Below are positions 24,201-38,200 of a stretch of 64,000 nucleotides of DNA, one piece after another. The position numbers and the translations under genes are program-made. The notes under the pieces were generated by a model. The model ran no database searches, was not told where the DNA came from, and worked only from the letters and a program-made list of their open reading frames with translations. The stretch is from Liolophura sinensis (taxonomy: Eukaryota > Mollusca > Polyplacophora > Chitonida > Chitonidae), in contig NC_088301.1 in assembly GCF_032854445.1 (NCBI RefSeq), positions 24,970,402-25,034,401 on the forward strand. The letters run 5' to 3'. The stretch's first letter is position 1; each line of letters begins with the position of its first letter.

Positions 24201-27200
24201 AAGAATATATCACTTATACGACGACGGCCAGCATTTTTTATTTACTTGACTGGTGTTTTACGCCGTACTCAAGAATATTTCACTTATACGACGGGAAACC
24301 GGACAGAGCCCGGGAGAAACTCACGACCACCCGCAGATTGCTGGAACACCTCCCCATGTACGACCGCGGAGAAAAACAGCATGAGCTGGACTTGAACTCA
24401 CAGTGGCCGCATTAGTGAGAGGCTCCTGAGTCATTGCGCCATGCCGTCGTGCTAACCAGCTCGGCCACGCAGGCCCCCTGTCGATATTTCAGACAGGTAG
24501 ACGAATTTTGACTTCAGACAGGGGAGAGTGAGTGAGTGCTTGGAGTTTAACGTCGTATTTAACAATTTTTCAGTCATATGACGACGAAGAAATCCTTAGG
24601 GTGCATGTAATGTGCCTCCTTGTTGCAGGACGTGCTGCTTCACTGAGACGCCTTACCGAAGGCAAGGAAACCGCCCCGCCCGAGCCATTGTACTGATACG
24701 AGTCAACCAGTCGTTGCACTATCCCCTACATGCTGAACGTCAAACGAGGACGTTCCTTCCTCTTTTAAAGTCTTAGGTGTGACTGTATAGATTATGTCAT
24801 CAGACGACGAGGCCTGTATAGATTATGTCATCAGACTACGTGACCTGTATGGATTATGTAATCAGATGACGCGACCTGTATAGATTATGTCATCAGACGA
24901 CGCAGCCTGTATAGGTTATGTCATCAGACGACGAAGCCTGTATATATTATGTCATCACACGACGCGGCCTGTATACATTATGTCATGGATATATAATACC
25001 ATCGTCCGACACGGCCTTTATAGGCTAGGTTATATTCTATAAAGGTCGACATTATGATGGCACGACGACGATGTGATGGCACAAAGGCACGAAGCGGTAG
25101 CACTATGGTAACGAAACGATTTCAGAGTGATATGAAGCAATGTGAGGAAGAAATGAAGATACGAATCGTTTCATCGGTTCGTGTCATCGTTTGGCTATAC
25201 AATGTCCTTGACCTCATGGCGTTATCGAGCCTACACATACATAAACAATTTTATTTCCCAGTTGCCTATATGATTCTCAGAAAGCAACATACATTATTAT
25301 ATTATGCATATATTCTTTAATCGTCGGAAATATTCGGAAATGACGTCATGGATGAACATACAGGGAACGCGAGATCAGCTTAGCGGGACCACCTTAGCGG
25401 CCCCTTTTCGGGCTTTACCCCAACAAAGTTGTTAGACGGCTATCACCATTGACGTCACCACAGGAGGCTATTTACTTTCCGGACAGGCTGCTGGGGCCTT
25501 AGGAAGATTGTTAAGCCATTTTTACGCTCCAAGAAGACAGCTTCGAAGCTTTTTGACCGGCCCGGATAGCACAGTTGGTAGAGCGTCCGCTTCGGGACGG
25601 GTAGATCCAGGATCAATCCTTGATCGAGTCACACCTAAGACTTTAAAAGAGGAAGTTGTAACTTCCTCGCTTGGCGTTCAGCATGATGGGGATAGTGCAA
25701 CGACTGGTTGACCCGTATCAGTATAATGGCTCGGGCGGGGCGGCTTACTTGCCTTCGGTAAGTCGTCTCAGTGAAGCAGCACTAAATAAAAGAGCGGTGG
25801 AAATCCGTCCTGCTACAAGGAGGCACATTACACGTACATGTACCCTAAAGGTTCCTTCGTCGTCATATGACTGAAAAATTGTTGAGTACGACGTTAAACC
25901 CCAAGCACTCACTCACTCACTCGAAGCTTTTTGATACGTCTATATGTCAGGCCACAGGAAAAACTCCGTATTAAGAAATAATACCCGAGCGTTTCATGTA
26001 TCCCTTAATCAACATGGCCCTTAGTGTGACCTGTGACACTAAGTAAGTGTCCAGGACAATGTGACTCTGTAACGGGAGCACTGTGCCAATGCTCAAACCA
26101 ACAGTGCCAGGGGGAATATCCCCTTGACTCAGAGATCCGAGTTCAAAAATTCCGCTGTGATCCAGAGTTCTTCAACCATTACACTGGTACCGTGACCAAA
26201 CAGGTTCCAAAACGCATGGAGCACTGGGCCATTGGAGTGTGGGTGTGTCTTGTGAGAGGGAAAAGACAGGGAAATCCTGTAATGGTTACAGGATTTTACT
26301 CCGTGGGTCACTTTAGGATTCATTTGAACTCGGATCTCCACAGCCGATGTTCAGCGCTCGACCAACTGAGCTAAAGGCAAATTTCCCACGAGCTACTGCT
26401 AGAATGAGCACTAGGAAGCTGGCCCCGTTACACCCAAGATCAGACAGGATAATTAATTAATCCTGCTTCAGGTCAGTGTTTTAGTAGCATGCATGGGACG
26501 GAGTGTACCTAAGTCTGTCACTGTAGCCCTTCGTGTCACCTGTCACCCTCAGACAAACTTTCAGGATAACGTACCTTCTGTTTCAGTTTCAGGCCAGTGT
26601 CTAATGAACAAGTACGGACCAGGCTGTAGCTATGACTGTCACTGTGCCCTAAATGTGACATGTCAACCTGAAGCAGGGTGTGGTGAGGACTGTGCTGTCG
26701 GCTGGGACGGGCCCTCGTGTCAGAGGCGTGAGTATATAGAAACTGAGCTTTACTGAACCACAGCGTTAAAAGCTGAGAACTTTTAACATCTTTGGCATTA
26801 ATAACATATCGGGTCATAAAGAATTGAAACAATGAAGAAAAGCTATACTATGTGCTTTGCGGGGAGGGGGAGAGGGTTACTTGTCATATTTGACAGCTGC
26901 ACAATTCCCACAATACCAATATTCTGTTAATGAGATTGTTGTTTTTCAGAGAATGTGGCTCTAGGAAGACCAACAAATCAGTCGTCGGACTACAAAGGAA
27001 AGTATACATCTGATCTGGCTGTGGATGGCCGAGTAGGGTACAACCTATACGATACACCGTGTTCACACACAGATGAAATATCAGGCACCCAATTTTGGTT
27101 GGTTACACTGGATGAGACGTACTGGATCAACAATTTTACGATATACAATAGAGACGGATATCGAAGTAAATATGTCTTGGCCATTTGTTAGAGTTTCAAA

Positions 27201-30200
27201 TTAGGAATCGCTTCCGCTTACCGCAATCATGTCAGTTATGGTTTCCTTTAGTGATAGTAAATGTTTTGCGGTAGGAATTCCATTTCTCGCTGGTTAGACT
27301 TGGGGTTTGATTTTTCCTCCACATATGTAGATATTTATTCGTCTGTCTAATCTACTTCTTACTTGTATGAATGAACAGAGCAGCCGTAGTAATCAATCCC
27401 TCTTACCGCAGTATCGTAATTTATATGAATCTTCTGGCTAGTTCGATTGGAAAGTTATATCTTCTTGTTTATCAGATAAATATATACTACATTGTAAACT
27501 ATTTCCATGTTAGAAGGCTTTAACATTTGACAAATGTGATCTACTGTATAAATAATAATGAAATATTTGTAAAGATTCGCTTTCACAAGAAGGCAAACTT
27601 TTGAATTTTTAAAAATTATCACTTCGTGAATATTTGCTTTACCTAAAAGTAATAGGCTTAAATTTGCGAATCATGCATGCTGAAGAGTTACAGGCAATTT
27701 TCCTAAGCAGTTATTACGGGAATTCACTTGGGAGATGAGTGTTTGAATCGTTCATATCAAGCGACTCAGTACATGTGGCTGTAATCTTACATACGCTCTC
27801 TGATGTTGCATTTGTTCGACAGGCCAAGTGTTCTTGGTCATCCACTCGAGATCAATTATAACACAGGGCCCATTTCACAAAATGCACACAGCATTTCGTG
27901 CACGTAATTGTTAACGTTATGTGAACGTGACATTGTATGTATGCATGTTTGGGGTTTAACGTCGCACGCTTTTTAGCCATATGACAACCAATAGTCATTA
28001 GGTGTGTCTACATGCAGTGTGTGTTCTTGTGGCAGGGCGAGTCTATGCCACCTAAGAGTTGCCGCCACTGATGCATCATACCGGGCGCGTGCTTTAACCA
28101 CTTAGTTTTGAGGGACAAGCAAGGTGGCAGCAAGTACCATTTTTAAAGTCTTCGGTATGACCACCAGGGTTTGATCCCGGGGTCTCCCGACTTCGAGGCG
28201 AAAGCTCTAGCCATTAGACCACTGAAACGGTCGTAAAATGGAACCATACCACAGCAATTGATGTCTGTGTTATTTGAATCTACTTCGTCCTTAGACTAGA
28301 ACTTCAACGACTTTTCTTCAGAGGTGCAGTCAAGTTTTTAACAAATGACCGCAACTTTTAATCAACGACGTCGTCATGTGGGGATTGGTATTCTCCTTCG
28401 ACGCATAAATCTTACTGTTCTTGGAAAACACTACAGAACAGTTACCTAAACCTATGCAGAATAATAAGGTAAAAACCAATGCGCTTGTTTTACCACATGA
28501 AAATGGATATATTAAACATTAACTCTAAACAGACCGACTGAACAACTTTATCCTGTCCGTGGGAAACGCCTCACAGAATTACGAAACCTGCTATCATGAC
28601 AACACACCCTGGAACCAAAACCCAGGGGCCATCATTACCAGACAGTGTACGGGAGGTCCGGTGTCAGGAGACAGGATCAGGATAACAACACCATCAGGTG
28701 TTGTTCTAACACTGTGTGAAGTTCTCGTTTATGGTAAATGTTTGGCTCAGTAAAGATTTCTCGAATGTTTCTAACATATAAAGTGTAACATATAAGACGT
28801 ACCAAATTCATGTCTCCCAGAGAGATTCTTATAATCTTTGCATCAATCGATGGATCAAAGATGGACACATAGAGAAAAATTGACAGGGACCGATTTCACA
28901 CATCATGTAATGCATGTATTTCTCTGTTGTCTTCTGTTATTCATTTTTTTTTACTTTTCTTCCAAATGTAAGGTGTACCAAATTAACATTAATCGAAAAT
29001 TACCTATATCGATAAATAAATTATCGATATCAATAAATATTTATCCATATCGATAATTTATCGATGTCAATAAATGGTTTATCTGTATCTATAAATGAAT
29101 TAGCAATATCGATAAATAGCAGCAATATATCGATATCAATAAATCATTAGGGATATCGATAATTAGTGTTTCCTGTTGGTTTCAATGGAAATGACTACTC
29201 CCTTTACGTTGTTACAAAAGAGAGTCTGAGAAAAATGTGCGTATTTACCAGACGTAGCAAGGTCAGCCATCGAGTAGGGCAGTAGAATCAAGGCAGTCTC
29301 ACCTAGGTCCGTGATTTAATGGAAACACGGTAGCGCTAGTCATCCAGGTACTAGTATAATACCTGTAAAAAGTTTTGGCAAATTTCATACATTTTACTCG
29401 GTTCCTCTAAAGCGGCCGGTGAAAAATATTACGAGATGTCAGGAAGGCCAGATCAGTAATTATCAGAGGGCAAAAAAATCGGAATTTTCGATATCGATAA
29501 TAGTGGTATTTCATTTATTGATTTTGATAATTCATTTACTGATATCGATAATTCTCGATTAAATGTTAATCTGAGTATACTAAGTAAACGTAATTGTAAC
29601 ATGCTTTGTTCTACGTTGTGGGAACTATGGGAGTATAATTTAAGGCTTATTATACTCCTGGCAGTGTGTTCCGTTGGATGGTATGGTAACATGTGTGGCC
29701 GACGATGTGTGACGACGACAGCCTGTTCCAAATGTGACGTCACAGGAACACGTTGTGCAGGTAAATTGCATAAAACATACATATAAATAGGTTGATGCCG
29801 GGGAACAGGCATATTCATATTTCTCGTACCTGTGTTTGTAAAAGACGTTGTCTCGGTTATCGTGCCGTAGGCGATGTCATTTACGAGAAAAACTAAGGAA
29901 ATTTGACACGATGTTTTGTGAAAGTGGGCCTGGTAGCAGATATAACCGATAAAAGAAAGACAGTATTGATCAACTTCATGACAGAAAGACTAATTTTTCA
30001 TAATGAATGAGCGAGTGAGTGATGGGGCTTACCGAAGGCAAGTAAGCGCGCTGCCCGATCCATTATACTGATACGGGTCAACCAGTCGTTGCACTATCCC
30101 CTTTATGCTGAACGCCAGTCGAGGAAGTTACAGCTTTTTCTTTTAAAGTCTTAGATGTGGCTTGACCGAGGGTTGACCCTGGATCTACCGTTCTCGAAAA

Positions 30201-32214
30201 GGGCGCTCTACCAACTGTGCTCTCGGGGCCGGTTTTTTCATACTGAGTATTCCAGCAATAACCAGTACAAACTCAAAGTTTGTGAAACGTCTTTAGTGTA
30301 ATAATTGACACTGTAAAAAATACCCAGACTTTGTCATGCCGGCAATGCAACAATCCTCAGCACAAAGTCACTTTCCAGTTTATTATAATACAAAGAGAAT
30401 TACAAATCCATTTCCTCCACAGAATGTGTCGCAGGTCGTATGGGGGAACATTGCCTGATAGGTACGTGAATGATGAATATAGTAAATGCACAGTGTTTTA
30501 TCCCAGGATATTATATTCCACAGTGAGAAACATTTTCAAGAGACTGAAAGCCCTCTTTATATTTTTACTTACTTCTACTTTTGTTAATGGTATAGGTAAG
30601 GAAATTGGCTTTGGGTATTATGATCATTTGATATGATTTCAAAGTACTGAATTATACAAATGCTGTTGTACTGAAATGCCATGACTATAAACTTACGTCT
30701 TTCGTATATAAGAGATTGTTGTGATTTTTAAGGTACGGAATAATATGGCATTCTATACTAACGGTCATTTTTAGAAATGTATTGTTAGCACTGAATTATG
30801 CAAATGCTGTTCCTTAAAATTCCAAATCTACTTCTTTTTGTTTCTGATAAGGGAACATATTGCAATTTCTAACATATCTTAGGAGACATTTGATAGCATT
30901 CATTCAGGGAAGAGGCTGACAGAAACACACACACACCATTGTCATGCTTCATTAAAATGTGAATTCAACAACTGTGAATGTACGTATGAATGTCTGTTTA
31001 CTTTGAGTTTGACATCGTACTTAAAAAATTTTCAGTCACATGACAGCGAAGATTAGGTCAATAGGTGTGTGTACGTATACTGTGTCTTCTTGTGGCACGG
31101 CTAGTCCTTGTCACCAGGCGTCAAAGACGCAAAACATGACACCCCACTCAATCACATTATACTGACACCGGGTCAACCAGTCATGTTTCCTTGCTTTAAC
31201 CTCTCAATGCTAAGCAAGGCAGCAGCAAGTACCATTCTTGAAATCTTTGGTATGACCAGACCCAAGTTTAACACAGGGGCCGCCCGACTTCGAGGCGGAC
31301 GCTCTAACCATCAGGCCACCGAAGCGGTCTCACCATACAGATTGTCGGTTCTGTTAATATTTTTTTACTTTTTTCTACTTTTGTTAATGGTATAGATAAG
31401 AAAACTGGTTTCGTGCAAATAGTATCATTTGATAGAAATTCAAAGCACTGAATTATACAATCTGCATGTTATACTGAAATGCAGACTAAACAAACTTTTT
31501 TTTAACAGAAGATTATTGCCATTTTTAAGTAACGGGTATATATAGCATTCTACCAATGAGCAATTTTTATAAATTATTGCATAGTGAATTATGCTAATGC
31601 TGTTCATTAAAATTCACAAACCAAACCTACATGTACGTTGTTTTCGTTTTTGACAACTTGGGATTATACTGCGATTTTTAAGGATGAACATAACATCGTA
31701 CCAGACATTTGGTAGCATTTACTCAGGGTAGCAGCTAAAGCACTATGACGTCATTCTCATAATTAATTAAAATGTTAGTTCACAACCGACTGAAGTTTGT
31801 AACGGTATCGTGATACATGTATGGCCAGTATACATAATGTGTATAGATTTGCTCAATTTTAACTTGCAGTACAATTCACCGTTGTCCCCTCTGGAGTTTA
31901 TTATCTATAATATTGACATTTTTATTCATCGCTTTCTACCGTTAGCTTGTGAGAACGGTACATACGGACTGAATTGTTCGGGAAGGTGTGGATCTTGTGC
32001 TGAGGGACCAACAGTCTGTGAAACCTCATCCGGGATCTGTCCGGAAAGACCAGGCCTACCGAGATGCATGCCGGGATACTTCACAGAAAAATGCGATACA
32101 GGTTTGTGGTACACATTAAACCAAAAATGGGTGCAATTGCGCGTTGTTTTTGGCCAGTTTGTGGACACAAAGGCTGAATAACCATAGGTATTCTTGCATT
32201 CTTGAGAAATAAAT

Positions 32215-32245
<31 letters not shown>

Positions 32246-35200
32246 TAAACAAATAAATAAATATCTTCTCTTCAGATTTTAGTGACATATCCTCACCACA
32301 TCTCTTGAACAAGTCACAGTAACTGCCTCTCTCATTTTAATTCAGGATGATTGCAAGTTTCGCAAGACGTTAAATTTTTTCCCTTGTCACCCAAATTTAA
32401 ATCACACTTAAGAAAACAATAAGCTCACTTGGAGAGAAGTGATTAACTACGCACAGATATGTATATTGTGAATGATGAAACCCAAGTTTATTTCAGAATG
32501 TAACGGTGGCACTTGGGGCGAGGACTGCCAAAAGTCGTGTGGTAACTGTTATAACGGGACTGCATGCAACAAGACACACGGCGAATGTCCCGTTACTGAG
32601 GGGAATCCCCGGTGTTCAGCTGGTTACGTGCCAACAAGCAAAAAGTGTGATACTCGTGAGTACTTGATATCAAAACTGGGCTCGCCACTCTATCAGTCTG
32701 ATAGAGTTTTTATTTTTATTATTTTTTTAAAATTGCTGTGTTACATTAAGAGACTGGTCGCTGTAATGCCGTCACACATTAATAATTCTTATTATGACTT
32801 CGATAGTTTGTTCTACGCTGGTCTAAAATAAACATCTTGCTGAAGAAAAAGAATTGTGATTTTGTTTTGAAAAATGGAGGACCGTAGCCCCATGAAAGTG
32901 AACCGTTTTTCGCGTGAGAGGATGGATTATGGGGAGGCTACTGCTCCCGCCTATGTGGTAGTGCAGAGGCTTGTGACAGTAGAAATGGCAAGTGTCGCAC
33001 AGGATGTCGTGACGGCTTGATCGGTGATGGTTGCCAATTTTTTTTGTGTGTATAAAATATTATTGCGATTTTTAGGGAACGGATAAATATAGCATTCTGC
33101 CAATGATCAATTTAACAAAATTATTGCTACCACTGAATTATGCTAATGCTGTTCATTAAAATTCACAAACCAAACCTACATGTACGTTGTTTTCGTTTTT
33201 TTTGACAAATTGGGATTATACTGCGATTTTTAAGGATGGACATGACATCGTACCAGACATTTGGTGACATTTACTCAGGGCAGCAGCGGAAGCATTCTGA
33301 CGTCATTCTCATAGTTTATTAAAATGTCAATTCACAACCGAGTGAAGGTTGTAACGGTATCGTGATACATGTATGGCCAGTATACACAATGCATACAGAT
33401 TTGCTCAATTTTAACTTAGAGCACAATTCAGCGTTGTCCCCTTTCGAGTTTATTATCTATAATATTGACATTTTTATTCATCGCTTTCTACCGTTAGCTT
33501 GTGAGAAAGGTACATACGGACTGAAATGTCACCGTTGTCCCCTCTGGAGTTTATTATCTATAATATTGACATTTTTATTCATCGCTTTCTACCGTTAGCT
33601 TGTGAGAAAGGTACATACGGACTGAAATGTCACCGTTGTCCCCTCTGGAGTTTATTATCTATAATATTGACATTTTTATTCATCGCTTTCTACCGTTAGC
33701 TTGTGAGAAAGGTACATACGGACTGAAATGTCACCGTTGTCCCCTCTGGAGTTTATTATCTATAATATTGACATTTTTATTCATCGCTTTCTACCGTTAG
33801 CTTGTGAGAAAGGTACATACGGACTGAAATGTCACCGTTGTCCCCTCTGGAGTTTATTATCTATAATATTGACATTTTTATTCATCGCTTTCTACCGTTA
33901 GCTTGTGAGAAAGGTACATACGGACTGAATTGTTCGGGGAGGTGTGGATCTTGTGCTGATGGACCAACAGTTTGTGAAACCTCATCCGGGATCTGTCCGG
34001 AAAGACCAGGCCTACCGAGATGCATGCCGGGATACTTCACAGAAAAATGCGATACAGGTTTGTGGTACAAAGTAAATCAATAACAGGTGCAATTGCACGT
34101 TGTTTTTGGTATTCTTGTATTCTTGAGGATCTCGTGAAAATATAAATAAATGAATGCACATCTTCTCTTCAGATTTTAGTGACATATCCTCACCACATCT
34201 CTTGAACAAGTCACAGTAACTGTCTCTCTCGTTTTAATTCAGGATGATTGCAAGTTTCGCAAGACGTTAAATTTTTTCCCTTGTCACACAAGTTTAAATC
34301 ACACTTAAGAAAACAATAAGCTCACTTGGAGAGAAGTGATAAACTACGCACAGATATGTATATTGTGAATGATCAATCCAAGTTTATTTCAGAATGTAAC
34401 GGTGGCACTTGGGGTGAGGACTGCCAAAAGTCGTGTGGTAACTGTTATAACGGGACTGCATGCAACAAGACACACGGCGAATGTCCCGTTACTGAGGGAA
34501 ATCCCCGGTGTTCAGCTGATTACGTGCCTACAAGCAAAAAGTGTGATACTTGTGAGTACTTACTATCAAAACTGGGCTCGCCACTCTATCTGTCTGATAG
34601 AGTTTTTATTTTAAGAATTACTGTGTTACATTAAGAGACTGGTCGCTGTAATGCCGTCACAGACATTATGAATTATCATTATGAGTTTGATAGTTTGTTC
34701 TAAGCTGGTATTAAAGACATAGCTTGCTGAAGAAAAAAAAATGCGATTTTATTATGAAAAATGGAGGACCGTAGCCCCATGAAAGTGAACCGTTTTTTGT
34801 CTGTCTCGCGTGTGAGATTGGATTATGGGGAGACAACTGCTCCCGCCTGTGTAATGACAACTGTGGTGCAGGGGCTTATGACATTACGAATGTGTTAGAC
34901 AGGATGTCGTTACGTTACAATTGCAGAAAATCGCTATGGAATTTTGAGATACCGAAATCTATGAAACACAAATACTGAAACAGCACTGGGATGTATTCGA
35001 TGTCCAGCAGTTGAAAGCTTGTTGTAGTTGTTGATGTTATTATTATTGTCTTATAATTATTAGTTGTTATTAACGTTTTGTTGTTATTTTTTCGTCCTTT
35101 TTCGCAGCTTCATTTCGGAGCAATGATCAAAGGCTATCAATGATCGGTGCCATAGTGGGCGGTATTCTTGGCGTGCTTGTTTTTTGCGTCGTTGCTGTTG

Positions 35201-38200
35201 CAGCTGTCATCCTTTACAGGTAATAGAACGTAACGTATTGAATAAATAAGTGAGACGGTTTGGTATGCATTACCATAGATCCAAGTGCCTAAGCTATGTA
35301 TTAAATGTTATAAATAATACGCCTTCATGAAATTGTATATATATGTACTTTACACAATTTATTCTTAAGTAGAAGCCAACCTTCATTGCAGCATTTATAT
35401 TATTTATATTGCTGGATACCAAAAGTATTTTTAAGCATCTGTTCTTTAAATATCTGACGGGGAGTAACGGATAACCTTAAGTTAAAACGCGTCGGGTTTT
35501 CTAAACAAATTAAATTGCTTTAAATTTATTTTTTTAAAGCCAACACAAAACTAAGCGATAATTCTTTAAAGAACTTAATCTTGATTTGTAACTCATACGA
35601 CTGTATATGCACCAGACAAGCCCTAGAATGGGCTAGGTTTACGTTCATTTTAAACTAAGATAAAACCGCAGTACGTTATTCAAGAACGTGGATGATACCC
35701 AGCTAAAAACTAATCTGCAACCAAAAAATCTAAGTTTTATCTCGCCGAGAGGTAGAATACCATGAGGACTGATTGCTTTTAAAGGGAAGGTGTGTTTTGT
35801 TGACGCTTTCGATTGAATCCGCATACATGAACGTATACCATTTGACCATTCGTATCCCTTCTACACTTTTCACACTGTACATAAAATTCCACGAACAATA
35901 TTTCTTTAGAAATGGAAATACATTGGAAATAATGAACATAGCAAATGATAATATCACGGCAATTATGATCGAAAGTATTCACCACTTCAACCCTCAATCG
36001 GCTGCTGCTAAAAATCCGCTTTTACGTACAGTGTATTAACCGAAAACATACAGCTAAGTGTCAAACTTGTCTGCAGCGTTCACCAAACTGATGTCAGCCA
36101 AACTGTAAAATAGTTACCTCTGGCTATGCACGTTTTGACATGGACGACATATAGGATGTGTCTAGATGTGAGAGAAGTGCGTTTAAGCCGACATTATAGG
36201 CTTCCCCGCACTCCTAGATCGCAGGAGGCACGATCTGAGCAATCTTAGGCAAATGTAAGGGTACGTAACAGATTTCCATCAGTCAATTAATCTTCATGGA
36301 TCAGATGAACCCCCGAGACCAAACGTTTGGCCATTTACACTACTCGAGCATTCTTAGTTTATCGAATCCTGGGCTGGTTTGGAACTTCTGTTCAGATCTG
36401 TTTCATTCTTGACTTTCAGAATGGAGGTGATGTGTGTACTCTTGTAACTTGGCACCGGGTCTTTTCCACTGTGCTGTGCTTAACATGCACAAAACAGGTT
36501 TCCTTTCACGAATAAGTAATTCCAGCTTCATACGAGTTGGTTAATTTAATTTAATTCTTTATTTATTTAACGAGGATTTCTAACAGCCTAATGGCTACTA
36601 AGGAGATCTCCCCAAAGCATCAGTTAACAACATAATAGCTAACAAAGTACATAGATATAAATATGGGAATACATATTTCAGATAACGGAATATAAGTTGA
36701 AATAATTGAATTATTAGTTACAATGTTGACATCGTTATTACCATTACCATGGTCATAAAACCTTTCTGTATCATTGATAAATTTATGTACATACTGAAAA
36801 ACAAGTTTATTATCTTCGTAATTTAGATCTTTAGAGCCAAACAAAAGTATATTCTTGAACATTGTGGAATATAAACAGAATAATTTACAGTAGGTGAAAT
36901 AATTTATAGCATGTGCTTTCTATAGGTGGCAAATTGAGAGCAAAAATAAAAAAAATAATGAAAGATATCTTCACATGTATTATTACAGTAATGGCAAGTA
37001 GTATCTTCAATAATATTATATGTTGTTCATCAATACATTGTCAGTGTAATATAAGCTATAGGGTCACAGTTGGTATGAATCTATCTGGCACATCGACATC
37101 ATCAGGAATTCGACAATTGCCATTTACAATTCACTTGACTCAGGGCCTATGCTTCATTTTATATCATTAATCTCATGGCTAGTTTTACGTTGATAGATGT
37201 CCCTTATGCTTACGAATATATGACAGTGTCAATTGTACTGCAATGATCCATTCTGTATCTGTAGACCAGATTAAGGCCAACTTGGAGTCATGACAGGCTC
37301 TGTAAAATAGTTTTCACTTCCTTAAAGGGATAGAACAGGTAGGCCCTACTGGTCGACTCGGTGTTAGCAGGTTCTGATAAAGAGTCTGGCTTCCTCTCCG
37401 GTCTTACGTGGGAAAGTCGGCCAACAACCTGCGGATGGTCGTGGGTTTTCTCCGGGCTCTGCCCGATTTCCTTCCACCGTTGTATAAGTGAAATATTCTT
37501 GAATACGGCGTAAAACACCAATCAAATAAATAAATAAATAAATTATTTTTATAGTACCTGATATAAAGATGATTATTTTAAAAAAATATGTGTCTCTTTA
37601 CAAGAAGACGTCGCTCGCCAACAAAGGATGCCCAATCCACCCATTCCTTATCAGTGAGAACGGGAGGTGAGGTTGATCCAGAAGTCGAGGACGACCAGAG
37701 CAATGGCGGTAAGTCAATTTTATGTATTCCATTTAAGTTCTTTACAGTTTTACTAGTGTGCAAGCTGGAACGGTGTGAGCAATATGGTGAAGTTGTAATA
37801 GTATTATTGATCACATACTTGTAATATTTGATTATGGGCGCTGTTCATGGCCGTCTAGTTGATTTGGAGAAAATGTGCCCATGAGATAGTAAATCTATGG
37901 AGTGAGGTAATTCAAAGGTCAAATTCTATATCGATACAGAACCTTCAACCTCTTATCGATAATCTTGCGATTATTGACTGGGAACGCCCTTTACGGACTA
38001 CGAATAGTATACGAATGTCTGACATGACGCTCAGGTGAGCTTGGCATAGTCAGATCTTAGGTTCGGGATTAAAAATAGCAATGTTAATAGCTTCTGTGGC
38101 AAACCTGTTTTTGTATTAATTCCTACGCCGACGGGTGTTGGTAAGCGCGCTAGCACAGCGTAATGACCCAGGAGCCTCTCACCAATGCGGTCGCTGTGAG

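Noticed and set aside
25558-25625. tRNA gene
   Set aside because: A- and B-box-like sequences are present but the cloverleaf is poor and a SINE body and tail follow; it is a SINE head.
26230-26377. Another SINE family (reverse head TTAGCTCAGTTGGTCGAGCG with GATCCGAGTTCAAAT)
   Set aside because: The tRNA-like head is suggestive, but no second copy or clear tail is in the window, so it is not listed as a feature.
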